A stretch of DNA of 64,000 nt from Rariloculus sp963665575 (lineage in GTDB: Bacteria > Pseudomonadota > Gammaproteobacteria > Steroidobacterales > Rariloculaceae). How positions within the stretch are numbered: the first letter of the stretch is position 1; each line of letters begins with the position of its first letter. The stretch spans positions 310,001 to 374,000 of the forward strand of contig CAXXDW010000006.1 in the NCBI GenBank assembly GCA_963665575.2. The letters run 5' to 3'. Both the position numbers and the translations under genes were made by a program. Under the pieces are notes generated by a model, which worked only from the letters and a program-made list of their open reading frames with translations, had not been told where the DNA came from and did not search any database. Of this stretch, positions 53,017 to 61,296 are shown piece after piece.

Positions 53017-54630
53017 TCAGAAGCGCGACCCGGTGATCCACACATCGGACCGGGCCCAGCTCCGTTCAAAGTCCGCGTCCACTTCCGGGTCGGTCTCGCC
53101 CTGTGCGGCGAGCGCCTCGCGCAGGCCGAAGAGCGACCAGCCATTGTGCGGATGGTCCGCGAGTTCGTCGCGGTAGACCTGCTCCGCATCCGAATTGCGG
53201 CCGGCCTCGAGCAGCGCAGCGCCGAGCCAATGGCGCGCCGCGAACGGCAGCGGCTCCGGCTCGTCGTAGCCGAGCTCGTCTTCGTGCTCGACGGCGCGTT
53301 CGAACGCGGAGATTGCGGCCCGCAGGTTGCCCTGGCTCCACTGGATCTCGCCGGCCAGAATCTCCGCGAGCACGTCGAGCAGGAGCGACGCCCGATCGAA
53401 GCGGATCATGGCGTCGGTGGTCTCGGCATCCTTCCGGAGCCGCGCCAGGTGTGCGCGCGCAAAGTCGGCTTCGCCGAGCTTGACCCTCGCGTAACCCTGC
53501 GCGAAGTCCCAGACTCCGGCCGCGTAGTCCGATTCCATACGCTCGGTGACTTCGAGGACCTCCTCGAAGCGGCCGAAGCGCACGAGGATCAACAGCTCAA
53601 AGGAATTGTCGCCCATGAGCTTCGTATAGTCCTCGCTCGCCTGCATCGCGATGGCGCCCTGGCCGTCGAACGCGGCCGCGAAGAACATCATGTGCAGATT
53701 GTGCGGCGGGTAGATCGCGACGCCCTGGCGAGTCGCGGCCTTGAGGTCGGAGTGCCAGGCCTGGATGTTCGCGCGCACGCTGTCGCCCCAGCGTCCGACC
53801 TCGTTCCAGGTGTGCGACGGCATGTGGTTGATGTGGCTCGCACCCGGGATCGCGTTGCCCATGTACTCGGCACAGGGTTCGGCAAGCTCGGGCCGGACGG
53901 TCGACTCGGTCGCGTGGATATAGAGATGACAGGCGCCCGGGTGGCGAATGTCGCGCGCGAGAACGCTCTCGAGCACGGCGTGAAGGCGCTTCACGTTCGG
54001 ATCGTCGATGTCGCGGTAGCCGCGTCTCTCCTCGAGCAGGAACAGCGCATCGGCGTAGAGCGTGACGGCGTCGAGGTCATCCGGATACTGCTCGGCCAAT
54101 GCGCGCGCCGCATCGGCCCACGCTTCGTCCTGGATGCGACGGTTCGCGAAATCGTAATCGGCAACGTAGCGGACCGAGAGCGCGTCGATATAGGCCTGCT
54201 CGCGCGGACTTGCGTTGTCCCGCAGTTCAAGCGCCTTGCTCATCGCCGCAAAGGCATGCGGAGCCTCGGCCGCAGACATCGGTACGTTCAGATACGATCC
54301 CCAGGACCACGCCTCCCCCCAGTAGCAGATGGCGCACTCCGGGTCGAGTTTCTGCGCTTCGCGAAACGAACGGATGGCTTCGTATTTCCCGAACGCGTAC
54401 ATGAGCTGATAGCCCTGGTCGAAAAAGGCCTGCACCTCGGGATCGTCCGACGAGATCTCATGGGAAAAGGGTCCGAGCACCTCGGGCATGTAGGGCATCG
54501 GCTCGGCCAGCATCGCGTCGAGCGCTTCGCCGGACAGCGAACGCAGTTGCGCCGTAGCCGCCAGCGAAGTGAGCGCCAAGAGTAACGCCGTGGTTGCAAC
54601 CGAACCGCGTCGGTTAGCCATTCCGATCAT
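53017..54630 (-). CDS. secreted tetratricopeptide-repeat protein
   Basis: The start ATG at 54630 follows GGAGG by 5 bases. The 537-residue product has a signal peptide (to about AATAQ) and TPR-like helical repeats throughout, for example QGYQLMYAFGKYEAIRSFREA and AARHWLGAALLEAGRNSDAE. FREAQKLDPECAICYWGEAWSWG and INHMPSHTWNEVGRWGDS are signatures of a family of secreted TPR proteins of unknown role; Cys-x-x-Cys (CAIC) and conserved His residues might bind a metal or haem. Confidence 0.8.
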   Translation of the reverse strand: MIGMANRRGSVATTALLLALTSLAATAQLRSLSGEALDAMLAEPMPYMPEVLGPFSHEISSDDPEVQAFFDQGYQLMYAFGKYEAIRSFREAQKLDPECAICYWGEAWSWGSYLNVPMSAAEAPHAFAAMSKALELRDNASPREQAYIDALSVRYVADYDFANRRIQDEAWADAARALAEQYPDDLDAVTLYADALFLLEERRGYRDIDDPNVKRLHAVLESVLARDIRHPGACHLYIHATESTVRPELAEPCAEYMGNAIPGASHINHMPSHTWNEVGRWGDSVRANIQAWHSDLKAATRQGVAIYPPHNLHMMFFAAAFDGQGAIAMQASEDYTKLMGDNSFELLILVRFGRFEEVLEVTERMESDYAAGVWDFAQGYARVKLGEADFARAHLARLRKDAETTDAMIRFDRASLLLDVLAEILAGEIQWSQGNLRAAISAFERAVEHEDELGYDEPEPLPFAARHWLGAALLEAGRNSDAEQVYRDELADHPHNGWSLFGLREALAAQGETDPEVDADFERSWARSDVWITGSRF

Positions 54631-54684
54631 TGAAGCCTCCCTGGATGCGTAATGTGCCGTTTCGCCGTTCCGATCATTGAAGCC
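54621..54684. repeat. 17-bp direct repeat over the TPR gene start
   Basis: TTCCGATCATTGAAGCC occurs at 54621-54637 and 54668-54684, 47 bp apart. The first copy includes the ATG of the TPR gene read on the minus strand; the second lies in its leader. It may be a small duplication of the translation start. Confidence 0.65.
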
Positions 54685-54967
54685 ACCGCGTCCGCGTTTC
54701 TCGCGGCTTCGCCTTACCGAACATCGGAGGCGCCGTGTCGCATTTCGCGCCGCTTCGGTTTGATGGTACTGTGACGCGCCTGTGAGGCCAACCGGGACGC
54801 GCCGCCAAGCTGCGCCAGGCTGGCGGCGGTGCTGCGGGCCGTACCGCGACAGATTGCGGCAGCGTCACGGTACCAACCTCGCAAGATTCCGGCAGGCTCC
54901 GCCACGGCCTGCGCAACGCGCACAGCCGGACCGCTGACGGACACAATTCGCTGCAAGAGGATTTCGC
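54631..54967. other. divergent promoter region
   Basis: These 337 bases lie between the TPR gene (minus) and the DUF3237 gene (plus). Besides the 17-bp repeat I see only GC-rich sequence with CG-rich dyads around 54800-54850; no convincing -35/-10 pair and no gene. Confidence 0.5.
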
Positions 54968-55489
54968 ATGATACGTTTCGCGCTCGCGCTTCTGGCCGGA
55001 ATAACAATGTCAGCACAGGCACAGGACACACCCGAACCGCCAGGCCTGGAGTTCGCGTTCGAACTCTTCGCCCAGGTCGCGGACCCGGTCATCGTCGGCG
55101 AGACGCCCAATGGCCAGCGCCGCATCATCGACATCCTGAGCGGCACGTTCGAAGGGCCGGGCATCAAGGGCCGACTCGTGCCCGGCGGCGCCGACTGGCA
55201 GATCGTCCGCGAAGACGGCTTTACCGAGCTCGACACCCGCTACCTGCTCGAAACCGATGACGGACACCTGATCTATGTGACCAACATCGGCATCCGCCAC
55301 GCTGATCCTGAAGTCATGGCCCGACTCAATGCCGGCGAAGAAATCGAACAGTCCGCAATCTATTTCCGCGCAATCCCGGAGTTCGAAACCGAGGCGCCCG
55401 AACTTCAGTGGCTCATGCGCTCGATTTTCGTGTCCACGGGCGAACGCTATCCGAACGGCGTCGTGATCAGGTACTACCGCGTGCTCTGA
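54968..55489 (+). CDS. DUF3237 family secreted protein
   Basis: This 173-residue protein has a signal peptide (to about SAQAQ) and then one DUF3237 domain: LEFAFELFAQVADPVIVGETPNG, the GTFEGPGIKGRLVPGGADWQ core and RYLLETDDGHLIYVTNIG. The family is a small beta-barrel without a firm activity; members often lie near catabolic enzymes. GAGG is 8 bases before the ATG. It precedes the amidohydrolase gene by 115 bp. Confidence 0.85.
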   Translation: MIRFALALLAGITMSAQAQDTPEPPGLEFAFELFAQVADPVIVGETPNGQRRIIDILSGTFEGPGIKGRLVPGGADWQIVREDGFTELDTRYLLETDDGHLIYVTNIGIRHADPEVMARLNAGEEIEQSAIYFRAIPEFETEAPELQWLMRSIFVSTGERYPNGVVIRYYRVL

Positions 55490-55604
55490 GCACGACGCGC
55501 CAGCCAACCGCAGGTTCGACGGCTCCCTGCGGCGTACGGCTGAACGCGGCGCGCGGACGCAACCTGCAGCGGTGTCGCGTCAACTCAAGGCAAGGAGAAC
55601 GAAG

Positions 55605-56984
55605 ATGAGAACTTCGCAGGTCACCCGTCTCGCACTCGCATTCGCCGCCTGCTCGGCTCTCGCCGGGACGGCCGCCGCCCAGGCACCCGAGCGCGGCAGC
55701 TTCGCGTTCACGAACGTCAACGTGGTACCGATGGACAGCGAGCGCGTGCTCGAAGATCAGAACGTCGTCGTCGAGGACGGCCGCATTACGGCGCTCGGTC
55801 CGGCCGCCGAGACGAGCGTGCCATCGGGCGCAACCGAGATCGACGGCGACGGCAAGTACCTGATACCGGGCCTTTCCGAGATGCATGGCCACATTCCGTT
55901 CACGAACGACAACGGCGAGGCCAAGGACGTCCTCATGCTCTTCCTCGCCGGCGGCGCGACCACCGTGCGCGGCATGCAGGGTCACACGAGCCAGCTCGAA
56001 CTCAGACAGCAAGTCGCCGACGGGGAGGTCGTCGGCCCGCGCCTGTGGCTCGCGGCGCCGTCGATGCGCGGCAACAACGTCCCGGATGCGGCAACCGCCG
56101 AGCGGCTCGTGCGCGAGGCGAAAGATCAGGGTTTCGACCTGCTCAAGGTCCACGAAGGCCTGAGCGCCGAAGCCTATGAAGCCATCGTGCGAACCGCGAC
56201 CGAGGTCGGCATCCCCTGGGGCGGCCACGTCTCGATCAACGTCGGCGTGCCGGGCGCGCTCGCCGCGAAACAGAGCACGATCGACCACCTCGACGACTAC
56301 ATCGAAGCCATGCAGCCCGCCGACTCTCCCGCATTGACCGCTTCGGGTCCGGGCCGCAACCAGCTTCTCGCGCTCAACGCCGACGAAAGCAGGATTCCGG
56401 AACTTGCGCAGGCGACGCGAGAGGCCGGCGTCGCCGTCGTGCCGACCCAGATTCTCTGGGAGGTCCTGCGCGGCGCACGCGACCCGGCAACGCTCGTCGA
56501 CCGACCCGAGAACCGCTACATGGAGCGCGATACGGTGGCGACGTGGACGCAGCGCGCCACGGCCTCCTGGACGAACGCGAACCGCGAGACAGCGATGCGC
56601 GAAGCCGAGCTGCGCCAACGGTTACTCAAGACGATGAACGACGAAGGCGTAGCCGTTCTCATGGGCACGGATGCGCCGCAGATCTTCAGCGTGCCGGGCT
56701 TTTCGCTGCATCGCGAGCTGCCGCTCATGGTCGAGTCCGGCATGACGCCCTACGAGGTGCTGCGCACGGGTACGGTCAACGTCGCGCGCTTCCTCGGCAC
56801 TGAGGACGAGGCTGGCACCGTAGCCGTCGGCCGCAACGCCGACCTGCTACTACTCGAAGCGAATCCACTCGAGGACATCGACGCTGTTGCGATGAACGCC
56901 GGCGTCATGATCGATGGCCGTTGGCTGTCCGCCGACTACATCGCGAGCGCGCTCGAAGCGATCGCCGCGAAACACGCGGAGTGA
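55605..56984 (+). CDS. secreted amidohydrolase family protein
   Basis: The ATG at 55605, with AAGGAG upstream, gives 459 residues beginning with a signal peptide (to about GTAAAQ). Metal-ligand motifs of the imidazolonepropionase-like amidohydrolases are present: His-x-His in EMHGHIPF, Lys/Glu region LLKVHEG, His in GGHVS, and Asp in MGTDAPQ. The characteristic ends VVVEDGRITALGP and VGRNADLLLLEANPLEDI show the composite beta-sandwich. The substrate is not identified. A GC-rich inverted repeat (57010-57035) follows the stop. Confidence 0.9.
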   Translation: MRTSQVTRLALAFAACSALAGTAAAQAPERGSFAFTNVNVVPMDSERVLEDQNVVVEDGRITALGPAAETSVPSGATEIDGDGKYLIPGLSEMHGHIPFTNDNGEAKDVLMLFLAGGATTVRGMQGHTSQLELRQQVADGEVVGPRLWLAAPSMRGNNVPDAATAERLVREAKDQGFDLLKVHEGLSAEAYEAIVRTATEVGIPWGGHVSINVGVPGALAAKQSTIDHLDDYIEAMQPADSPALTASGPGRNQLLALNADESRIPELAQATREAGVAVVPTQILWEVLRGARDPATLVDRPENRYMERDTVATWTQRATASWTNANRETAMREAELRQRLLKTMNDEGVAVLMGTDAPQIFSVPGFSLHRELPLMVESGMTPYEVLRTGTVNVARFLGTEDEAGTVAVGRNADLLLLEANPLEDIDAVAMNAGVMIDGRWLSADYIASALEAIAAKHAE

Positions 56985-57009
56985 ATCAAGCAGCCCGTGG
57001 CAGAACCCC

Positions 57010-57035
57010 GCGCCGCACCGCAACCGGCGCGGCGC
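57010..57035 (+). terminator. GC-rich hairpin after the amidohydrolase gene
   Basis: GCGCCGC (57010-57016) and GCGGCGC (57029-57035) can form a 7-bp stem 26 bases after the amidohydrolase stop. There is no following T-run, so termination is only possible, not shown. Confidence 0.35.
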
Positions 57036-57216
57036 CCGCCTGACAAGGCGCGAGGAACGACAATTTTCGAGCGTGTGGGGCGAAACGCCTGGCCTGAGAC
57101 CGCCGATCAAGCGACGAGCATCGCAGTGCAGGCGGAAGCATTGCCGGCCGATCAGCGGTCTTCGACGAGGCGGTCTTTCGCCAAGTTGCAGCAGGGCTTT
57201 TGCCTCGAGCTGCCAA

Positions 57217-57543
57217 CTAACCTCCGGCGACCGCGCCCACGACGAGAAAAGGCTCCGCGCCGGATCTGACGGCCTCCGGCAACGGCGTGTCGGGCGGTTC
57301 GTGCGTCACGTCCTCGTTGCAGGCAAAAAACCGCACAAGCCGCCGACGCCGCCCCGTCGCGTGATCGCGTATCGTGCCGCGCAGCATCGGATAGAGGGCT
57401 TCGAGCGCATCGAGCACGCTTGCCTGCGTGACATCCCCGTCAACGCGCACGACCACCTCGCCGTCGATGCCGGCGAGCGTGCGCAGGTGAAACGGCAGGA
57501 CGACGCAGACCGTGACAGTGTTCCGACGGTTCGCGCTGCTCAT
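57217..57543 (-). CDS. MoaD/ThiS family (ubiquitin-fold) protein with C-terminal Gly-Gly
   Basis: This 108-residue protein reads as a beta-grasp MoaD/ThiS: VTVCVVLPFHLRTLAGIDGEVVV, ASVLDALEALYPMLRGTIRD and a final PFLVVGAVAGG ending in the diglycine that E1-type enzymes adenylate. It lies 133 bp from the beta-propeller gene and about 1.6 kb from a ThiF/MoeB-like E1 gene, all on the minus strand. It could be a sulphur carrier or a modifier; no molybdopterin synthase large subunit is adjacent. Confidence 0.8.
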   Translation of the reverse strand: MSSANRRNTVTVCVVLPFHLRTLAGIDGEVVVRVDGDVTQASVLDALEALYPMLRGTIRDHATGRRRRLVRFFACNEDVTHEPPDTPLPEAVRSGAEPFLVVGAVAGG

Positions 57544-57676
57544 TGGCTCCAGCCCTTACTCGGGAACGGCAGAGCGATGCGGCACACGGCAGCGCCCGAT
57601 CGGCTGTTGGCGCCAGGGGTCGAGCTGACCGCTTGACGGGCTCGCCCGTTACCCGGGAACGGCAGGATGAGCTGGA

Positions 57677-58870
57677 TCACGACAGCGTCTGGACCTCGAC
57701 GGACAGCACGGCCGGCAAGTCGCGGACGATCGCCGTCCACGTGTCGCCACCATCGGATGAGCCATAGACCTGCCCGCCCGTGGTTCCGAAGTAGATGCCG
57801 CCCGGGTCGAGCGTATCGACGGCCATTGCGTCGCGCAGCACGTTGACGTAGCAGTGTTGTTGCGGCAGGCCTTCGGTCAGCGCTTCCCATTCGTTGCCGC
57901 CGGTTCGGCTGCGGTAGACACGGAGCTTCCCTTCCGGCGGATAGTGCAGGGAGTCGCTCTCGATCGGCACGACATAGACCGTATCGGGTTCGTGTGCGTG
58001 CACTTCGATCGGAAAACCGAAATCCGACGGCAGGTTGCCGCTGATCTCATGCCAGTTGTCGCCCGCGTCGTCGCTGCGCATGACGTCCCAATGCTTCTGC
58101 ATGTAGAGCGTGGCGGGCTTGGCCGGGTGCATGGCGAGGCGGTGCACGCAATGCCCGGTGTCGGCCGTGGGATCGGGTATGTACTGCGAGTGCAGCCCGC
58201 GGTTGATCGGCCGCCAGGTGTCGCCGCCGTCGTCCGTGCGAAACGCGCCCGCTGCCGAGATCGCCGTGTATATCCGGTTCGGGTTGCCCGGATCGAGCAG
58301 GATCGTGTGCAGGCACATGCCACCCGCGCCGGGCGACCATCCCTCGCCGGTCTGATGGCCGCGGAGTCCGGAGATCTCGTGCCAGGACTTGCCGCCGTCG
58401 CTCGTGCGAAAGAGCGCAGCGTCCTCGACTCCCGCGTAGACGACATCCGGATCGGTAAACGACGGCTCGAGATGCCACACCCGCGCGAATTCCCAGGGAT
58501 GCTGCGTGCCGTCGTACCACTGGTGGGTCGTGAGCGGATGCCCGGTCTCGGCCGACGTGTCGTAGGCGAAGTTGTTGCTCTCGCCCTGGGGCATCGCGGG
58601 GGCGTCGGACGACTCGGCATGCGGCTTGTCGCTCGAGCCCGGCTGCTCCCAGGACTGGCCGCCGTCGCTCGAGCGCTGAATGATCTGCCCGAACCAGTCG
58701 GTGTGCTGGGCGGCATAGATGCGGTCGGGATCCGCCGGCGAACCCTTCATGTGATAGATCTCCCATCCGGAAAAGTGCGGCCCCGCGACGGACCATTCAT
58801 CGCGCTTGCCATCGCCCGTGAGAATAAAGGCGCCCTTCCTGGTGCCGACGAGAATCCGTACTGCGGTCAC
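57677..58870 (-). CDS. BNR/Asp-box beta-propeller protein (exo-alpha-sialidase-like)
   Basis: The GTG at 58870, preceded by GGGAG, opens a 397-residue protein without a signal peptide. Asp-box repeats S-x-D-x-G-x-x-W are visible in SSDGGQSWE, TSDGGKSWH, TDDGGDTWR, SDDAGDNWH and SSDGGDTWT, marking a propeller of the sialidase/sortilin type. The sialidase catalytic Arg triad was not recognised, so enzyme activity is doubtful. Genes of this type often neighbour MoaD-like genes in my recollection. Here it sits between the MoaD-like and ThiF-like genes. Confidence 0.8.
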   Translation of the reverse strand: MTAVRILVGTRKGAFILTGDGKRDEWSVAGPHFSGWEIYHMKGSPADPDRIYAAQHTDWFGQIIQRSSDGGQSWEQPGSSDKPHAESSDAPAMPQGESNNFAYDTSAETGHPLTTHQWYDGTQHPWEFARVWHLEPSFTDPDVVYAGVEDAALFRTSDGGKSWHEISGLRGHQTGEGWSPGAGGMCLHTILLDPGNPNRIYTAISAAGAFRTDDGGDTWRPINRGLHSQYIPDPTADTGHCVHRLAMHPAKPATLYMQKHWDVMRSDDAGDNWHEISGNLPSDFGFPIEVHAHEPDTVYVVPIESDSLHYPPEGKLRVYRSRTGGNEWEALTEGLPQQHCYVNVLRDAMAVDTLDPGGIYFGTTGGQVYGSSDGGDTWTAIVRDLPAVLSVEVQTLS

Positions 58871-59167
58871 GACATTTCTCCCTTCGTTGCGATGCGTCCG
58901 GCCGGCGATTATCCCCGAGCGATGCGGACGCAAGTCAACACGCGCGGTTCGCTATCGGACAAGCGTCGCAAGATCAGGGCCCTGGCCGCTGCGCGTGCAA
59001 GCGGGGAGTGTCCATAGACGACAGTATCTGACCACACGCACGAATCCGTTCAACGAAAAGCTCGCCATTGCGGGGGCGTCCATAGACGGCAAACGGGGCC
59101 GTTTCGGACTTCCGGCGCCTATCGAAGCGGGTGATCGCGGACGGCGTCGAGATCGGGCTGCGCCCAG

Positions 59168-60265
59168 TCAAGCGCCGATGAACTTCGCATAGATGCCCCT
59201 GGCGACGGCCGCCTCGGCGGTGCCATGCACGATCGCGCGGCCATCCGGGAACAGGCTCACGGTGTAAGGCTTGCCATGGTCGGTGATGCTCGCGCGCAGC
59301 ATGAATCGATTGGACCGCACGTCGCCGTGCGCGCGCAGGCGCTCGGCGATCTCCTCGAGATCCACCCCGGACCGGCTCTGCCGGTGGGTAAGTTGCACGG
59401 CGTCGCGTCCGCACAGCGTTGTCGCACCTGAACCGCGCGAACCGTCGAGGTATTCGAAACGTCCTTGCTTGCAGCACGGGCAGTCGCCGTGCTCGTAAGC
59501 ACCGCTGACGCCAAGCTGCGCCACGCTGTTGCTCCATAGGTCGACGTTCAGCATCGTCGGGCAGACCCGCTCGTAGTTGCCGGTCAGCACCTTGAGCGTC
59601 TCGGCGACCTCGAAGCTTGCTACGGTGACGGCCGCGGACGCGAGGATGCCGGCCGTATCGCAGGTCGGCATCGTTCCCGGCGCGGGCTCCTCCTCGAAGA
59701 GGCAGCGCAGGCAGGGGCCCGCCCGGCTGCCGCCCGGCAGCGTCTCCCAGGTCGCATCGCCGCCACGGGTATGCGGCAGGATCGCGAACGCCGCACCCAC
59801 GGTGCCGACCGCGCCGCCGTAGACGTAGGGGATGCCGTGCTTCACGGCGAAATCGTTGAGGAGGTAGCGCCCCTCGAAGTTGTCGAGGCCGTCGACGAGT
59901 ACGTCCGCGTCGCTCGCGAAACGCTCGATGTTCGACCGGTTCAGGTCGTCCACGACCGCGGTGACGCGAACGTCTGAATTGACCCTGGCGAGCCTGCGCC
60001 GGGCCGCTTCCGCCTTCGGGATCCCGTCGGCGATGTCCTGTTCGTCGAACAGCGTCTGGCGCTGCAGGTTCGTGGTCTCGATAAAGTCCCGGTCGACGAT
60101 CACGAGATGGCCGACGCCGGCCCGCGCGAGCAGATCGGCGATGACGCTACCGAGCGCTCCGCAACCGAGCACGCAGGCCGTGGATGCCAGGAGCCGCCGC
60201 TGCCCTTCCTCACCGATCCCGGGCAGGAGCGTCTGGCGATGGTAGCGGGTCAGGTCTTCGCTCAT
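59168..60265 (-). CDS. HesA/MoeB/ThiF family adenylyltransferase (E1-like)
   Basis: The protein adenylates the C-terminal Gly of a ubiquitin-fold sulphur carrier. In 365 residues the nucleotide-binding GCGALGSVIADLLARAGVG, the DxDxxExxNLxRQ line (VDRDFIETTNLQRQ), and two Cys pairs for zinc (CLRC and CPCC) are all seen. A C-terminal extension after TTLCGRDAVQLTHRQ is typical of the ThiF/MoeB forms of some lineages. It starts the minus-strand group ThiF-like, propeller, MoaD-like, and would be the natural E1 for that MoaD-like protein. Confidence 0.9.
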   Translation of the reverse strand: MSEDLTRYHRQTLLPGIGEEGQRRLLASTACVLGCGALGSVIADLLARAGVGHLVIVDRDFIETTNLQRQTLFDEQDIADGIPKAEAARRRLARVNSDVRVTAVVDDLNRSNIERFASDADVLVDGLDNFEGRYLLNDFAVKHGIPYVYGGAVGTVGAAFAILPHTRGGDATWETLPGGSRAGPCLRCLFEEEPAPGTMPTCDTAGILASAAVTVASFEVAETLKVLTGNYERVCPTMLNVDLWSNSVAQLGVSGAYEHGDCPCCKQGRFEYLDGSRGSGATTLCGRDAVQLTHRQSRSGVDLEEIAERLRAHGDVRSNRFMLRASITDHGKPYTVSLFPDGRAIVHGTAEAAVARGIYAKFIGA

Positions 60266-60421
60266 CGGCCTTGTCTCACTATGGCCAAGCCGACCGGCGC
60301 AAGCGGCGATCCTGGAACCGCGCCGACTCGTGTACGTTGCCGAATCGGGTGCCGGGGCGCCGCTGCGCCCGAAAATTCCTGGGCGGCTGCGGTATCCGGG
60401 CGGCGGGCGGCCGCCGCCACT

Positions 60422-61138
60422 CTACTGCGGCTTGCGTACGATGAACAGGAATCGATCGCTGTTCCTTCCCAGCCTCGCATCGGTGGTCGACAGCGTATGG
60501 TCATCCGCCGCCGTGCGCAGAATATCCGATTCCTCGACGATCTGAAGCCCCGCCGCCTCGATCCATTCGCGCGCGTCAGAGACCAGCATCCGGTGCAGCC
60601 GGGAATTGTCGATCTCCGGCAAACCGATGTGATCGATGATGGCGGCAACACCGCCGGGCTTGAGCACATCGCCGACAGCGCGCAGATACGGGACCAACCG
60701 TTCGGCATTGCCATGATGCATGTTGAGCGCGGTTACGGCGACATCCGCGATGTTCGGTTCGAGATCTTCAAGATCGTCAAACGACGCCCGGACGTTGCCG
60801 AGGCTCGCTGCAAGTTCCCTGGGCGCCCGGCCGTCCTCGCGCTGCAAGGCCCGCGGGCCGAAATCGGCGATCACCCTGCCGCTCGGTCCAACGGCGGCAG
60901 ACAACACACGCGTATACCAGCCACCCCCGGCGCCGATATCCACGACCGTCATGCCCTCCTCGACGCCGAGCAACTGCATGACCTGCCAGGGCCGTCGTGC
61001 GCCGTCGCGCATCCGGTCTTCGAGCGGACGGGATTCGTCCGTGAGCTTCTCCATGAAGTCCGGAGCAATTCCGAACGCGGCCGATGCGATGCCGACGAGA
61101 CACAGCGCGAGCGCGGCGGACCTGATCTTTGGAATCAC
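60422..61138 (-). CDS. exported class I methyltransferase-fold protein
   Basis: The GTG at 61138 with GGGAG upstream gives 238 residues that open with a signal peptide (IRSAALALCLVGIASAAFG). The SAM-binding motif I is VVDIGAGGGWYTRVL and the domain continues to a C-terminal RFLFIVRKPQ. An exported class I methyltransferase is puzzling because SAM is cytosolic; such proteins exist in many proteobacterial genomes and have no settled function. The gene is upstream of neither an operon partner nor an RNA gene. Confidence 0.8.
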   Translation of the reverse strand: MIPKIRSAALALCLVGIASAAFGIAPDFMEKLTDESRPLEDRMRDGARRPWQVMQLLGVEEGMTVVDIGAGGGWYTRVLSAAVGPSGRVIADFGPRALQREDGRAPRELAASLGNVRASFDDLEDLEPNIADVAVTALNMHHGNAERLVPYLRAVGDVLKPGGVAAIIDHIGLPEIDNSRLHRMLVSDAREWIEAAGLQIVEESDILRTAADDHTLSTTDARLGRNSDRFLFIVRKPQ

Positions 61139-61296
61139 GTGTTTCTCCCTGGAATTTTCTGGTAGGAAGGGATATCCGGTGGCGCAGATTATATGCCCTG
61201 TCGCCGGTTTGCCGCAGCGGTCCGGCTTCCGGGCCAGGCCCGGCGAAAGCGCAGCGGCCGGCGCAGTGATCGCTTGGCGAAACCGGCGGATTGAGT

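Noticed and set aside
57551..57670. Two similar words (CGGGAACGGCAG) near the propeller gene end
   Set aside because: Short, in GC-rich context, only two copies; treated as chance or minor duplication.
58871..59167. Repeated GTCCATAGACG words and a plus-strand frame between the propeller and ThiF-like genes
   Set aside because: Only two 11-base copies occur and the frame starts inside another gene's antisense strand; no gene or repeat family can be supported.
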